This document shows, piece after piece, positions 1-16,000 of a DNA stretch of 16,000 bases (the stretch's first letter is position 1; every line of letters begins with the position of its first letter). Both the position numbers and the translations under genes were made by a program. The stretch lies in assembly GCF_000482805.1 (NCBI RefSeq), contig NZ_AXWT01000030.1, positions 1 through 16,000 on the forward strand, in the 5' to 3' direction. The DNA comes from Deinococcus murrayi DSM 11303. Its GTDB lineage: Bacteria > Deinococcota > Deinococci > Deinococcales > Deinococcaceae. The notes beneath the pieces were generated by a model. The model was given only the letters and a program-made list of their open reading frames with translations. It did not search any database and was not told where the DNA came from.

Positions 1-229
1 CGAGCCGCTGTTGGCCGACGATCCGCAGGAGACGGGCGTTCTCCTTCTCCAGTCGACGAAGCCTGCGGGCTTCGTCGACTGTGGTGTCGCCGTACTTCTT
101 CTTCCAGGCGTAGTAGGACGCGGTGCTGCATCCCAGGTCGCGGCACAGCTCCTCGATGGGTTTGTCGCCCTTTTTGGCGTTCTAGAGGAGATTGATGATC
201 TGATCTTCGGAGAACTGACGGGTTTTCAT
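1..229 (-). pseudogene. IS3-type transposase OrfA, N-terminal part, interrupted by an in-frame stop
   Basis: Read from ATG at 229-227 on the - strand, the product begins MKTRQFSEDQIINLL. It then meets TAG at 184-182 (codon 16) and continues in the same frame with NAKKGDKPIEELCRDLGCST and ASYYAWKKKYG. This is the helix-turn-helix region of IS3-family OrfA proteins, which binds the IS ends. It is followed by a charged, leucine-spaced segment (EARRLRRLEKENARLLRIV) that looks like the OrfA coiled coil. Family members commonly have Gln where the stop falls, so a single C-to-T change (CAG to TAG) explains it. GTGAGG lies 8 bases before the ATG. The reading frame leaves the window at position 1. The copy is probably inactive unless readthrough, a later start or another copy supplies transposase. 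Confidence 0.85.
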
Positions 230-285
230 AGAGGTCGCCTCACTTTCCAGCCTAGGGCTGGGGGCGAGCCTGAGTCTCTAGTCCT

Positions 286-313
286 GACCGTCCAGTTTTC
301 GGGGAGCAGACCA
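286..313 (-). repeat. IS terminal inverted repeat (left end relative to the transposase)
   Basis: Twenty-eight bases on the - strand, starting with TG at 313 and holding the core CCCCGAAAACTGGAC. The dinucleotide TG at the tip and this core are usual for IS3-family ends. The matching right repeat is not in the window. Confidence 0.75.
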
Positions 314-612
314 CCGGGTTCTGGGGCATCTACCGCCGCATCATCCTTCCCCTGAGTGTCCCGGCCTTTGTGGTCGTCGTGATTTGGGAGTTCACCCAAA
401 TCTGGAACGAGTTTCTGTTTGCGGCCACCCTCACGAATACTTCCTCGCAACCCGTGACCTACGCCCTCTCGCAGCTCGCGGGCGGGCAGGCGGTGAGTTG
501 GAATCTGCCGATGGCCGGGGCCATCCTCGCGGCGCTGCCCACCCTGCTGGTGTACGTGCTGCTGGGGCGCTACTTCGTGCGCGGGCTGCTGGCCGGAAGT
601 GTGAAGGGGTAG
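314..612 (+). pseudogene. Sugar ABC-transporter permease (MalG/glucose type), C-terminal fragment cut by the IS
   Basis: From 316 the frame reads [18 protein letters not shown], then a hydrophobic stretch ending [11 protein letters not shown], and stops at 610-612. [15 protein letters not shown] is the second half of the EAA motif, the cytoplasmic loop of binding-protein-dependent permeases that docks on the ATPase. QIWNEFLFA and the final [22 protein letters not shown] match the last two membrane segments of the MalG-type subfamily, and the ending GLLAGSVKG is typical. About 99 residues remain of a protein that is normally about 270-290 long, so the upstream membrane segments and the EAA residues themselves are gone. 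The IS at 1-313 joins directly to it. A GTG at 370 could begin an 80-residue peptide, but no Shine-Dalgarno sequence is seen and a folded permease is not expected. The sugar substrate is an inference; glucose/mannose-type permeases look closest. Confidence 0.85.
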
Positions 613-672
613 GGGCACGGGCGTCGGCTTTGAAGTGCGGCAAATCCGGCAGCGCTTCCGGGCAGCAGCCTC

Positions 673-678
673 TAGACT
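673..678 (+). promoter_or_regulatory. Possible -10 element for the histidine kinase gene
   Basis: TAGACT fits the TANNNT pattern of a -10 box and ends 12 bases before the ATG at 691. A short or absent leader is common in Deinococcus and would explain the missing Shine-Dalgarno sequence. No convincing -35 element lies 16-18 bases upstream; TTGAAG at 630-635 is much too far away. This is a weak call. Confidence 0.25.
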
Positions 679-690
679 GCCCGGCGAGTC

Positions 691-1839
691 ATGACGAGCG
701 TTCCCGTTGTCTTCGTCGTTTCGCCCGCTCCTCAGCAGGCGGCGGAGCTGGCGGCGGCTTTGCCCGAAGCAGAGGTGGTGCATGTGCCGGGGGCCGAGGC
801 CCTGCTGCGCGAGGCCCATGTGCGTCTCCCCGCCGCTGCCCTGCTGTATGACCGCACGCCGGGAGTGCCCCTCGCGGAGGTGCTGCCCCTGCTGCGCCAG
901 CGGGCTGAACTCGCCGGGACCCACTGGTTGGCGGTGGGGCAGACCGGGCTGGGGGCGCTGCTCGCGGCGGGGGCCGACGCTCTGGCGAGTGACGCGACGC
1001 CCCCCGCCGCGCTCGCCCTGCAAGTCCGTGCCCTGCTGGCCCGCGCCGCCGCCTATGCCGAGGCTCAAGACCGCATTGCCCGGCTCCAGGGCCGCCTCGA
1101 CGACTGGGAGCACGAGGAACGGGTGCGCGACCAGCTCGTGCATATGCTGGTGCACGACCTCAAAAATCCCATCACAGCGGTGCTGGGCCTGCTGGAGGTC
1201 GTCGGGGAGGATGCCCGGCTGCCCGACGACCTGCGCGAGCTGCTGAAGGTGGCCCGCGACGAGACGCAGCACCTGCTGCACCTCTCGGTCAACATGCTCG
1301 ACGTGCGCAAGATGCAGGCGGGCAAGATGCGCCTGCGCCCGGAGCTGGTCTTTAGCCCGATGTTCGCGGACGTCATCGCGCAGGCCTGCGGCGACGTGGG
1401 CAGTGGCCTGCGCGACCGCCTGGTCGACGTGCAGGTCGTCCCCGGCCTGAGTCCCACCCGCGCCGACCCGGAAATCCTGCGCCGAGTGCTCGCCAACCTG
1501 GTCAGCAATGCCCTCAAACACACGGCGGCGGGGGGAGCCATCCGCATCCGCGTTTGGCAGGCCGAGGACCAGACCTTTCTCAGCGTGGCCGACGACGGCG
1601 AGGGCATCCCGGCAGAAGACCTCCCCAACCTCTTTGCCGCCTTTGAGCAGTCGCGCCTGACCTTGCATGGCCGCTTTGACACTGGGATGGGCCTGGCCTT
1701 TTGCAAGCTCGCCGTCGAGGAACACGGCGGGCGCATCTGGGTGGAGTCCGAGCGCGGTGTCGGGACCACCTTCACCCTGACCCTGCCCCTCGCGACCGAC
1801 AACGACGATGAAGACGAGTTCGTCGAGCTGCTGAGCTGA
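691..1839 (+). CDS. Sensor histidine kinase with a degenerate receiver-like N-terminal domain
   Basis: A 382-residue two-component kinase without evident membrane segments, so probably cytoplasmic. Residues 1-115 alternate strands and helices like a receiver domain. An Asp (D54) sits where the phospho-acceptor would be, but the usual acidic pair after strand 1 and the late Lys are not seen. A helical linker (about 120-145) leads to a HisKA domain with MLVHDLKNP, where H155 is the predicted phosphorylated histidine. The ATPase domain follows: N box [10 protein letters not shown] (N269, N273), G1 box DDGEGIP (D301, D302) and G2 box [16 protein letters not shown]. No response regulator lies in the window, so it looks like an orphan in this context. 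The ATG at 691 has no clear Shine-Dalgarno sequence. TAGACT at 673-678 could be a -10 element close enough for a near-leaderless mRNA. The signal sensed is unknown. Confidence 0.93.
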   Translation: MTSVPVVFVVSPAPQQAAELAAALPEAEVVHVPGAEALLREAHVRLPAAALLYDRTPGVPLAEVLPLLRQRAELAGTHWLAVGQTGLGALLAAGADALASDATPPAALALQVRALLARAAAYAEAQDRIARLQGRLDDWEHEERVRDQLVHMLVHDLKNPITAVLGLLEVVGEDARLPDDLRELLKVARDETQHLLHLSVNMLDVRKMQAGKMRLRPELVFSPMFADVIAQACGDVGSGLRDRLVDVQVVPGLSPTRADPEILRRVLANLVSNALKHTAAGGAIRIRVWQAEDQTFLSVADDGEGIPAEDLPNLFAAFEQSRLTLHGRFDTGMGLAFCKLAVEEHGGRIWVESERGVGTTFTLTLPLATDNDDEDEFVELLS

Positions 1840-2037
1840 TGCCCCAGCGCAGAGCTGCCCGCTTGCTGCCCCTCTCCGTTGGGGCGGCGCTCCCCGGACC
1901 GCCCCCGACCGTGCGCGTGTGCACCACGCCCCGCTCGCTCTCGTGCTAGAACATGAGGCGTACCACAAGTCGGCTTAGGATTCGGTTCGTCCGCCCCACT
2001 CTCTTTTTTTCGGCCCTTTCGTGCGATTTTTCACGAG
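1840..2037 (+). promoter_or_regulatory. Gap before nuoA; likely region of the nuo operon promoter
   Basis: This 198-base stretch has no convincing gene. It is the only sizeable non-coding space upstream of nuoA. Near the kinase end, GCCCC (1868-1872) and GGGGC (1881-1885) could form a short hairpin, but no T-run follows, so it is a poor terminator. From about 1976 the DNA becomes less GC-rich, with TAGGAT at 1976-1981 and a run of seven T at 2004-2010. I could not pick one -35/-10 pair with proper spacing. Long frames on the opposite strand here have no recognisable protein features. Confidence 0.4.

Positions 2038-2049
<12 letters not shown>
2019..2049. promoter_or_regulatory. Overlapping inverted repeats just upstream of nuoA (candidate operator)
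   Basis: Two inverted repeats share the same CAC. TCGTG (2019-2023) pairs with CACGA (2032-2036), and TTCAC (2030-2034) pairs with GTGAA (2045-2049) across 10 bases. They cannot form at the same time. They lie at the earliest possible nuoA start (TTG at 2038). The TTCAC-N10-GTGAA spacing would suit a dimeric regulator or a small RNA hairpin. No regulator family is assigned, and short repeats like these can arise by chance. Confidence 0.25.
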
Positions 2050-2442
<393 letters not shown>

Positions 2443-2503
2443 CAAGAGCAGGTGCTCCTCCGTTGCCGAATCAAGAAAGGCGACTTGCAAAGCTGTGCAG
2501 CAG

Positions 2504-2516
2504 AGGGGCCGCCCCT
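2504..2516. repeat. Short perfect hairpin in the nuoA-nuoB spacer
   Basis: AGGGGC (2504-2509) and GCCCCT (2511-2516) are inverted around one base and would form a small GC-rich stem. The spacer (2443-2565) also holds a pyrimidine-rich run before the nuoB ribosome binding site. With no T-run after it, it is not a normal terminator. It may only slow transcription or protect mRNA, and could be chance in GC-rich DNA. Confidence 0.3.
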
Positions 2517-2565
2517 GAGCCTGCGGCCCCCCACCTGCGCCTTCCCTCCCCGCCGAGGTGCCCAC

Positions 2566-3098
<533 letters not shown>

Positions 3099-3102
<4 letters not shown>

Positions 3103-3716
3103 GCGCTCCCGACCGCACTCCGGCTCTGCGGCGAGCCGTGACCGAGGTTATCGCCAACTTCGGCCTCACGCCCGACGACAGCCTCGAACCCACCGTGGTG
3201 GTGCCCGCCCCACGCGTGCGCGACGCAGCGCGGGCGCTCGCCGAGCGCGGCTTCATGCTGATGGACGCGGTGGGCGTAGATTACCTGCGCTACCCCGACC
3301 CCCGCCCGGCCCGCTTTGCCGTGCTGTACAACCTCTACCACCCCTATGAGCACCTGCGCCTCTTCCTGCGGGTGTGGCTGGAAGACGGCCAGAGCGTCGA
3401 CAGCCTCTATCCGGTGTGGCGGGCCGCCAACTACCTGGAACGTGAGGTGTACGACCTGCTGGGCATCGTCTTTGGCGGGCACCCCGACCTGCGCAAGATT
3501 CTGACCCCCGACGACCTGGAGGGCCACGCCCTGCGCAAGGATTTCCCGCTGGGCGAGACGCCCACCCTCTTTCGCGAGGGTCGCTTTCTCGACCCGGCCA
3601 GCTTCCGCGCCGGGCTGACCGGGGAAAGCCGGGGGCTGACCGGCTGGCGGGGCGAGCTGCGCCGGGGCCAGGGCGAGGACCGGGTGCCGCCCGTGATGCC
3701 GGAGGGACCGCAGTGA
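3099..3716 (+). CDS. nuoC: NADH-quinone oxidoreductase subunit C
   Basis: Hydrophilic subunit of the connecting module. It carries no cofactor and braces NuoD and NuoB. Read from GTG at 3099 the product has 205 residues and begins [17 protein letters not shown]. The frame stays open far upstream as a shadow of nuoB, but family similarity begins only after the nuoB stop. GGAGG at 3084-3088 serves as ribosome binding site, 10 bases away. The signature of the 30-kDa family is clear: [20 protein letters not shown], followed by [12 protein letters not shown], where most members have GHPLRKD. nuoC is separate from nuoD, as in Thermus and unlike the fused nuoCD of E. coli. The last 40 or so residues are Arg/Gly/Pro-rich and look poorly conserved. 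Confidence 0.96.
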
Positions 3717-3768
3717 AGCCGCCAGCTCCCCGCCGCCCGTCGCCCGCGACCCGCCCGGAGGGTTTGCC

Positions 3769-4998
<1,230 letters not shown>

Positions 4999-5086
4999 AG
5001 CGGCCAGCTTCTAGCTCCCAGCCGCCAGCTTCCTGGAGCTTCCGCTTTTGCTTGCTGGCCGCTGATTGCTGGCGGCTGGCGGCCCC
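4999..5086. repeat. Palindromic small dispersed repeat in the nuoD-nuoE spacer
   Basis: The spacer is almost filled by a REP-like element. AGCGGCCAGC (4999-5008) is the perfect inverse of GCTGGCCGCT (5054-5063). CAGCCGCCAGC (5019-5029) is the perfect inverse of GCTGGCGGCTG (5068-5078). The arms interleave, so the RNA could fold in more than one way. A related element lies before nuoI: both share AGCGGCCAGCTTC, and 17 of 18 bases at the right edge (CTGGCGGCTGGCRGCCCC). Small intergenic repeats of this general kind are known in Deinococcus genomes. The nuoE ribosome binding site follows immediately. Confidence 0.8.
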
Positions 5087-5090
5087 CGAC

Positions 5091-5097
5091 AAGGAGG
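5091..5097 (+). promoter_or_regulatory. Ribosome binding site that fixes the TTG start of nuoE
   Basis: AAGGAGG is a full-strength Shine-Dalgarno sequence placed 10 bases before TTG at 5108. No ATG or GTG follows at workable distance in the nuoE frame, so this site supports the TTG start. Confidence 0.75.
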
Positions 5098-5107
5098 CGC
5101 AGCCACT

Positions 5108-5721
5108 TTGACTTACTTCGCAGACAAACACCCCCTCCTCGCCGACATCTTCTCGCGCTACCCCGACAGCCCTCAGGGCCGCCGCTCGGCCTTGATGCCC
5201 CTCTTGCGCGAGGTGCAAAACGCGGAAGGCTTCGTCTCGGAAGCGCGGATGAGAGAGATTGCCGACCTGTGCGGCACCACCGCGACCGAGGTCCGCTCGG
5301 TGATGAGCTTTTACTCGACCTATCACACCCTCCCGACCGGGCGGTATCACCTTCAGGTCTGCTCGACGCTGATGTGTGCACTGGCGGGCAGCGATGAACT
5401 GTGGGACCACCTCGTGTCCGTCCTCGACGTGCAGCCGGGCGACGTGAGCGCGGACGGGCGCTTCAGCGTGCAGAAGGTCGAATGCCTGGGGTCGTGCGGG
5501 ACCGCGCCCGTCGTGCAGCTCGGCGACGAGGGCTATTACGAGAACGTGACCCGGCAGAAGTGCGACCGCCTCATCGCGGCGCTGCGGCAGGACGCGCCGC
5601 CCCCCCCCGACAACCCCGTGCCCGTCACTGTGCGCGAGGACGGGCGGCAGATGACGGCGGCGGGCGAGCGCGTCGGCGCGAGCATCCACGACCGAAAACC
5701 GCTGCCCGCCGGAGGTGACCG

Positions 5722-5725
<4 letters not shown>
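5108..5725 (+). CDS. nuoE: NADH-quinone oxidoreductase subunit E (cluster N1a)
   Basis: 24-kDa subunit of the NADH-oxidising module; its thioredoxin-like domain holds [2Fe-2S] cluster N1a. Ligands are C85 and C90 in VCSTLMCAL, and C126 and C130 in [10 protein letters not shown]. These lie two residues from the Thermus Nqo2 positions. An N-terminal helical part (about 10-70) contains [10 protein letters not shown] and [10 protein letters not shown], both usual. The product has 205 residues from TTG, against about 166-181 in well-known homologues. The surplus is a C-terminal tail from about residue 165 that starts [12 protein letters not shown] and is probably disordered. The stop overlaps the nuoF start by 4 bases (ATGA at 5722-5725), so E and F are likely coupled. 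Confidence 0.95.
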
Positions 5726-7062
<1,337 letters not shown>

Positions 7063-7065
7063 GGC

Positions 7066-7114
7066 GTCGAGAAGTCGAGCAGGCCACAGGTCGAGATGAG
7101 CGACCCCTCGACCC
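7066..7114. repeat. TCGA-rich imperfect inverted repeat between nuoF and nuoG
   Basis: GTCGAGAAGTCGAG (7066-7079) is opposed by CGACCCCTCGACCC (7101-7114). The two arms match at most positions when one is inverted, and a further GGTCGAG lies between them. The same GTCGAG/CTCGAC core is found in the nuoI-nuoJ and nuoL-nuoM spacers, so this is a repeat family rather than a single hairpin. No T-run follows and nuoG is read directly after it. Confidence 0.6.
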
Positions 7115-7132
7115 GCCCCATAAGGAGCACCC

Positions 7133-9312
<2,180 letters not shown>

Positions 9313-9313
<1 letters not shown>

Positions 9314-10482
9314 TGCCTGACTGGCTCGCCGCGCTACTCATCACCCTGCTCAAGGGCGTGCTCGTCGCCCTCGCGCTGCTGACCACCTTCGCCTACATGA
9401 CCCTGATCGAGCGGCGGCTCCTTGCCCGGATGCAGATTCGCCTCGGTCCCAACCGGGTCGGGCCGCTGGGCCTCTTGCAGCCGCTCGCGGACGCCATCAA
9501 GAGCATCTTCAAGGAAGACCTGCGGGTCACGATGGCCGACAAGCTGGTCTATACCATGGCGCCCATCGTCGCCATCGGGATGGCGCTGACCGCCTTCGGG
9601 GGCATCCCGGCGGGACCTCCGGGTTCGCTGTTCGGGGAAAACCCCTGGGTCTACCAGCTCGACGCCGGAATCCTGGCGCTGCTGGCCATCACGTCGATGG
9701 GCGTCTACGGCATCTTTCTGGGGGGGTGGGCATCGGGGTCAAAGTATCCCCTGCTGGGGAGCCTTCGCAGCAGCGCCCAGATGATTTCCTATGAACTCGG
9801 CATGGGCCTGAGCATCCTGGGCCTGCTGATGCTGGTGGGCAGCACCGCCTTCGTGAACATCGTGGAGTGGCAGGCGCAAAACGGCTGGATGGTGCTCTTT
9901 CAGTCGCTGGGTTTCGCCCTCTTTCTGGTGTCGTCCTTTGCGGAGGTCAACCGCACCCCCTTTGACCTGCCGGAAGCCGAGCAAGAACTCGTCGCGGGGT
10001 ACCTCACCGAGTATTCCGCCATCAAGTGGGCGCTCTTTCAGATGGCCGAGTACGTCAACATGATTACGGCCTCGGCGATCATGGCGACCCTCTTTTTCGG
10101 CGGGTACCGCGGGCCAGTCTTTTTAGAGGGGCTGGTTCCCGGTATCTCCTCGTGGCCGATTGTCTGGCTGGTCCTGAAAATCGCCTTTTTCCTCTTCCTC
10201 TTTATCTGGGTGCGCGGCACGCTGCCCCGCTTCCGCTACGACCAACTGATGCGCTTTGGCTGGAAGCTGCTGCTGCCGCTCGCGCTCGCCAACACCATGC
10301 TGACCGCCGCCTACCTCGCCTTTGCGCGGGGAGCGGGGCTGTGGCCGCTCGCGCTCCTCAGCCTGCTGGGGCTGCTCGCCCTCCTCGCCCTGAGTGACCG
10401 GGTGCGCGTGCTGTGGAACCAACCCACCGGACGCGGGGCCGCCGACGATTCCTTCCCGGCGCGGCCCCTGGGGGGGGACTGA
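9313..10482 (+). CDS. nuoH: NADH-quinone oxidoreductase subunit H
   Basis: Membrane subunit that joins the two arms and forms the quinone entry channel. The 389-residue product has about eight hydrophobic helices. Signatures are [31 protein letters not shown] near residue 60-70, and the acidic loop from E211, [20 protein letters not shown], which lines the quinone cavity. It is somewhat longer than E. coli NuoH (about 325) because of a C-terminal hydrophilic tail after the last helix ([20 protein letters not shown]). GGGAGGAG (9298-9305) lies 7 bases upstream, inside the end of nuoG. The one-base overlap with nuoG suggests coupled translation. The next gene follows only after 144 bases. Confidence 0.97.
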
Positions 10483-10527
10483 TGCGGGAGACTGGTGCAA
10501 CAAGACTTTTCACTCGCTGTGGGGCCA

Positions 10528-10610
10528 CCAGTTGCCAGCGGCCAGCTTCGAGCGTTCTGGAGCCAGAGCTGTGGCCTGCTGGCGGCTGGCGACTGGCGGC
10601 TGGCAGCCCC
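10528..10610. repeat. Palindromic small dispersed repeat in the nuoH-nuoI spacer
   Basis: The arms CCAGTTGCCAGCGGCCAGC (10528-10546) and GCTGGCGGCTGGCGACTGG (10578-10596) are inverted and match at 17 of 19 positions around a 31-base loop. This could form a long stable stem in RNA. It shares AGCGGCCAGCTTC and the right edge CTGGCGGCTGGC.GCCCC with the element between nuoD and nuoE. The right edge is repeated beyond the hairpin (10593-10610). The nuoI ribosome binding site begins 4 bases later, so the stem could affect nuoI translation or protect the upstream mRNA end. Confidence 0.8.
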
Positions 10611-10626
10611 TCCAAAGGAGGCCACC

Positions 10627-11166
<540 letters not shown>

Positions 11167-11176
11167 GGCGCGAGCG

Positions 11177-11198
11177 AAGGCAGCAAACAAGGCAGCAA
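11177..11198 (+). repeat. Short tandem direct repeat in the nuoI-nuoJ spacer
   Basis: AAGGCAGCAA occurs at 11177-11186 and again at 11189-11198, two bases apart. It lies 10 bases after the nuoI stop. No function is apparent. Confidence 0.4.
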
Positions 11199-11226
11199 GG
11201 ACGGAGCAGCCAGCATGGCGCGGTGC

Positions 11227-11263
11227 GGGGTCGAGAGGTCGAGGGGCTGGGTCGTCGAGGGGC
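11227..11263. repeat. TCGAGG-type repeat in the nuoI-nuoJ spacer
   Basis: The stretch contains GGGGTCGAGAGGTCGAGGGG and then GGGTCGTCGAGGGGCC, so TCGAG occurs three times at short intervals. It is the opposite orientation of the CGACCCCTCGACC motif found before nuoG and nuoM. The rest of the 11167-11305 spacer holds a short direct repeat and a C/G-rich run up to the nuoJ start. I see no gene in it. Confidence 0.55.
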
Positions 11264-11305
11264 CAGGCCCTGCCTCCCCGCGCTTCCCGCCCTGGGGGGG
11301 CAGCG

Positions 11306-11892
<587 letters not shown>

Positions 11893-11893
<1 letters not shown>

Positions 11894-12201
11894 TGGACCC
11901 CGCGCCGACCACCTACTACGTGGCCCTGTCGGGGCTGCTCTTTGCGATCGGGATGATGGGCGTGCTCACGCGGCGCACGGCCATCATGATGTTCCTCTCG
12001 GTCGAGCTGATGCTCAATGCCGCCAACCTCGCGCTCGTGGCCTTTGCCCGGTCGTGGGGGGACCTCGCCGGGCAAACCGCCGTCTTCATCGTGATGACGC
12101 TCGCTGCCGCCGAGGTCGCCATCGGGCTGGCCATCATCGTCGCCATCTTCCGCCAGCGCGAGACGACCAACGTGGACGTCCTCGCGACCCTGAAAGGTTG
12201 A
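11893..12201 (+). CDS. nuoK: NADH-quinone oxidoreductase subunit K
   Basis: Small MrpC-like membrane subunit with three helices, part of the proton path next to NuoJ and NuoN. The 102-residue product, a usual length, carries the two conserved intramembrane glutamates: E38 in [13 protein letters not shown] and E74 in [13 protein letters not shown]. In E. coli the equivalents are E36 and E72. It ends [16 protein letters not shown], matching the family. The ATG shares its A with the last base of the nuoJ TGA, and GTGAGGGCC upstream may serve as a weak ribosome binding site, so translation probably depends on nuoJ. Confidence 0.96.
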
Positions 12202-12211
12202 GTGCCCCGCC

Positions 12212-14128
<1,917 letters not shown>

Positions 14129-14136
14129 CCGGGCCT

Positions 14137-14161
14137 GTGGCGCGTGGCGGGTGGCGTGTGG
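14137..14161 (+). repeat. GTGGCGN heptad repeat after nuoL
   Basis: Three exact-length heptads and a partial one in tandem: GTGGCGC, GTGGCGG, GTGGCGT, GTGG. Only the last base of each unit varies. It starts 8 bases after the nuoL stop and lies outside any frame used. Such short GC-rich arrays occur in Deinococcus spacers. Confidence 0.6.
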
Positions 14162-14193
14162 AGGGGGGCCGCCGTGCGCGGTCCGCCCTCGCC

Positions 14194-14218
14194 CGACCCC
14201 TCGACCCCTCGACTCCCC
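14194..14218. repeat. TCGACCCC tandem repeat before nuoM
   Basis: CGACCCC, TCGACCCC and TCGACTCCCC stand head to tail. The core is the same as at 7101-7114 before nuoG and the inverse of 11227-11263 before nuoJ. The nuoM ribosome binding site begins 8 bases later. Confidence 0.6.
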
Positions 14219-14237
14219 GCCTCCCCGGAGGGCAGCC

Positions 14238-15662
<1,425 letters not shown>

Positions 15663-16000
15663 ATGCTGACCCCTCCGGACGTCGCCCTTGCGCCGCTGCT
15701 GCCCATCCTGCTCGTGCTGGCGGGGGCCGTGTCCAGCACGGTGCTGGGCTTTCACCTGCCCCGGCGCACGCTGACGGCCATCAACCTCGTGCTGTTGCTG
15801 CTGAGTGCCGCCGCGATGGCCCTGCTGTGGAGCGGCCCCGGCGAGCTGCCCGCAACCGCGTTTGGCGGCAGCCTGCGGGCCGACAATGCCGCCGTCCTGC
15901 TGGGTCTGACCATCGTGGCGGGCAGCATGATGGCCCTGCTCGTGAGCCTGGATACCGCCTACCGCGCCCGCCTGAGCTTTCCAGAGTTCGACGCGATGCT
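15663..16000 (+). CDS. nuoN: NADH-quinone oxidoreductase subunit N (partial, cut by the window end)
   Basis: Third antiporter-like subunit, placed next to NuoK in the pump. Only the first 112 codons are present. They read MLTPPDVALAPLLPILLVLA, then further hydrophobic helices, GSLRADNAAVLLGLTIVAGS, and end near RLSFPEFDAM. The LRADNAA segment is where the family has its R.D.F/A motif, and PEFDALLL normally follows. The ATG directly abuts the nuoM stop; GGAGG (15651-15655) lies 7 bases upstream, within the nuoM end. It completes the A-to-N order, and the assignment relies on position as well as on similarity. Confidence 0.92.
   Translation, partial: MLTPPDVALAPLLPILLVLAGAVSSTVLGFHLPRRTLTAINLVLLLLSAAAMALLWSGPGELPATAFGGSLRADNAAVLLGLTIVAGSMMALLVSLDTAYRARLSFPEFDAM

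Larger units (their letters stand above)
1..313 (-). mobile_element. Right-hand part of an IS3-family insertion sequence (partial, runs off the left edge)
   Basis: This is the 5' end of an IS, read on the - strand. It has a terminal inverted repeat, an 84-base leader and the start of a transposase OrfA. The outer end, read on the - strand, begins TGGTCTGCTCCCCGAAAACT and continues with GGACGGTC. That is the TG...CTGCCCC..AAA.CTGGAC pattern typical of IS3-family ends. The boundary at 313 is supported independently: from about 314 onward the + strand reads as the inside of a sugar ABC permease gene. The other end and the rest of orfA/orfB lie outside the window, so neither the target-site duplication nor the IS subgroup can be checked. 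The family call is confident; the exact last base could shift by one or two. Confidence 0.85.

Noticed and set aside
1868..1885. Hairpin after the histidine kinase as a terminator
   Set aside because: The stem is only 5 base pairs with an 8-base loop and no T-run follows, so it does not meet the usual pattern of an intrinsic terminator.
226..1968. Long open frame on the - strand (580 codons) opposite the histidine kinase
   Set aside because: It is a codon-bias shadow in GC-rich DNA. The + strand product has clear kinase motifs, while the - strand translation is low-complexity His/Gln/Gly-rich and runs into the IS and the nuoA promoter region.
2452..2565. 38-codon upstream extension of nuoB
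   Set aside because: The ATG at 2566 has a well-spaced GAGGTG and matches where family similarity begins; the upstream part is Pro-rich and unlike NuoB.
10495..10626. 44-codon upstream extension of nuoI
   Set aside because: It is a translation of the palindromic repeat element; AAAGGAGG directly precedes the ATG at 10627, where NuoI similarity starts.
14137..14218. Repeats in the nuoL-nuoM spacer as a CRISPR array
   Set aside because: Units are 7-8 bases without unique spacers of regular length, and no cas gene is present.

Overview
The window is high-GC bacterial DNA that carries a nearly complete respiratory complex I (NADH:quinone oxidoreductase) operon on the + strand. Fourteen subunit genes run in the order nuoA-B-C-D-E-F-G-H-I-J-K-L-M-N, and nuoN runs off the right edge. 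Separate nuoC and nuoD genes, iron-sulfur and quinone-site residues that fall close to the numbering known for Thermus thermophilus Nqo proteins, and a Thermus-like NuoM motif point to the Deinococcus-Thermus phylum. The very high GC and the dispersed small palindromic repeats between genes fit Deinococcus best. This is an inference from the sequence; no database was searched.

Layout. Positions 1-313 are the end of an IS3-type insertion sequence. It holds the start of a transposase OrfA on the - strand, broken by a stop at codon 16, and a recognisable terminal inverted repeat. The IS sits inside the gene of a sugar ABC-transporter permease, of which only the C-terminal part remains (314-612). 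Next comes a sensor histidine kinase with a degenerate receiver-like N-terminus (691-1839) and no partner regulator in view. A 198-base gap (1840-2037) must hold the nuo promoter unless transcription comes from further upstream. The nuo operon fills 2038-16000.

How the genes work together. NuoE, F and G form the NADH-oxidising arm (FMN plus iron-sulfur clusters). NuoB, C, D and I carry electrons to the quinone site. NuoH, A, J, K, L, M and N form the membrane arm that pumps protons. All cluster ligands and the pump residues looked for are present, so the complex should work. NuoG also keeps the four cysteines of the additional N7 cluster.

The least ordinary parts are not the enzymes. (1) Several junctions inside the operon are filled by repeats: two related palindromic elements (D/E and H/I), a TCGACCCC-type motif (F/G, I/J, L/M) and GTGGCGN heptads (L/M). 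Other junctions overlap by 1-4 bases. (2) nuoA lacks an obvious start codon at its conserved N-terminus. (3) NuoL has an extra loop of about 17 residues built from a duplicated EASDR motif. (4) The IS insertion has cut the permease in its EAA loop. I saw no CRISPR array, tRNA, rRNA or clearly novel multigene system.
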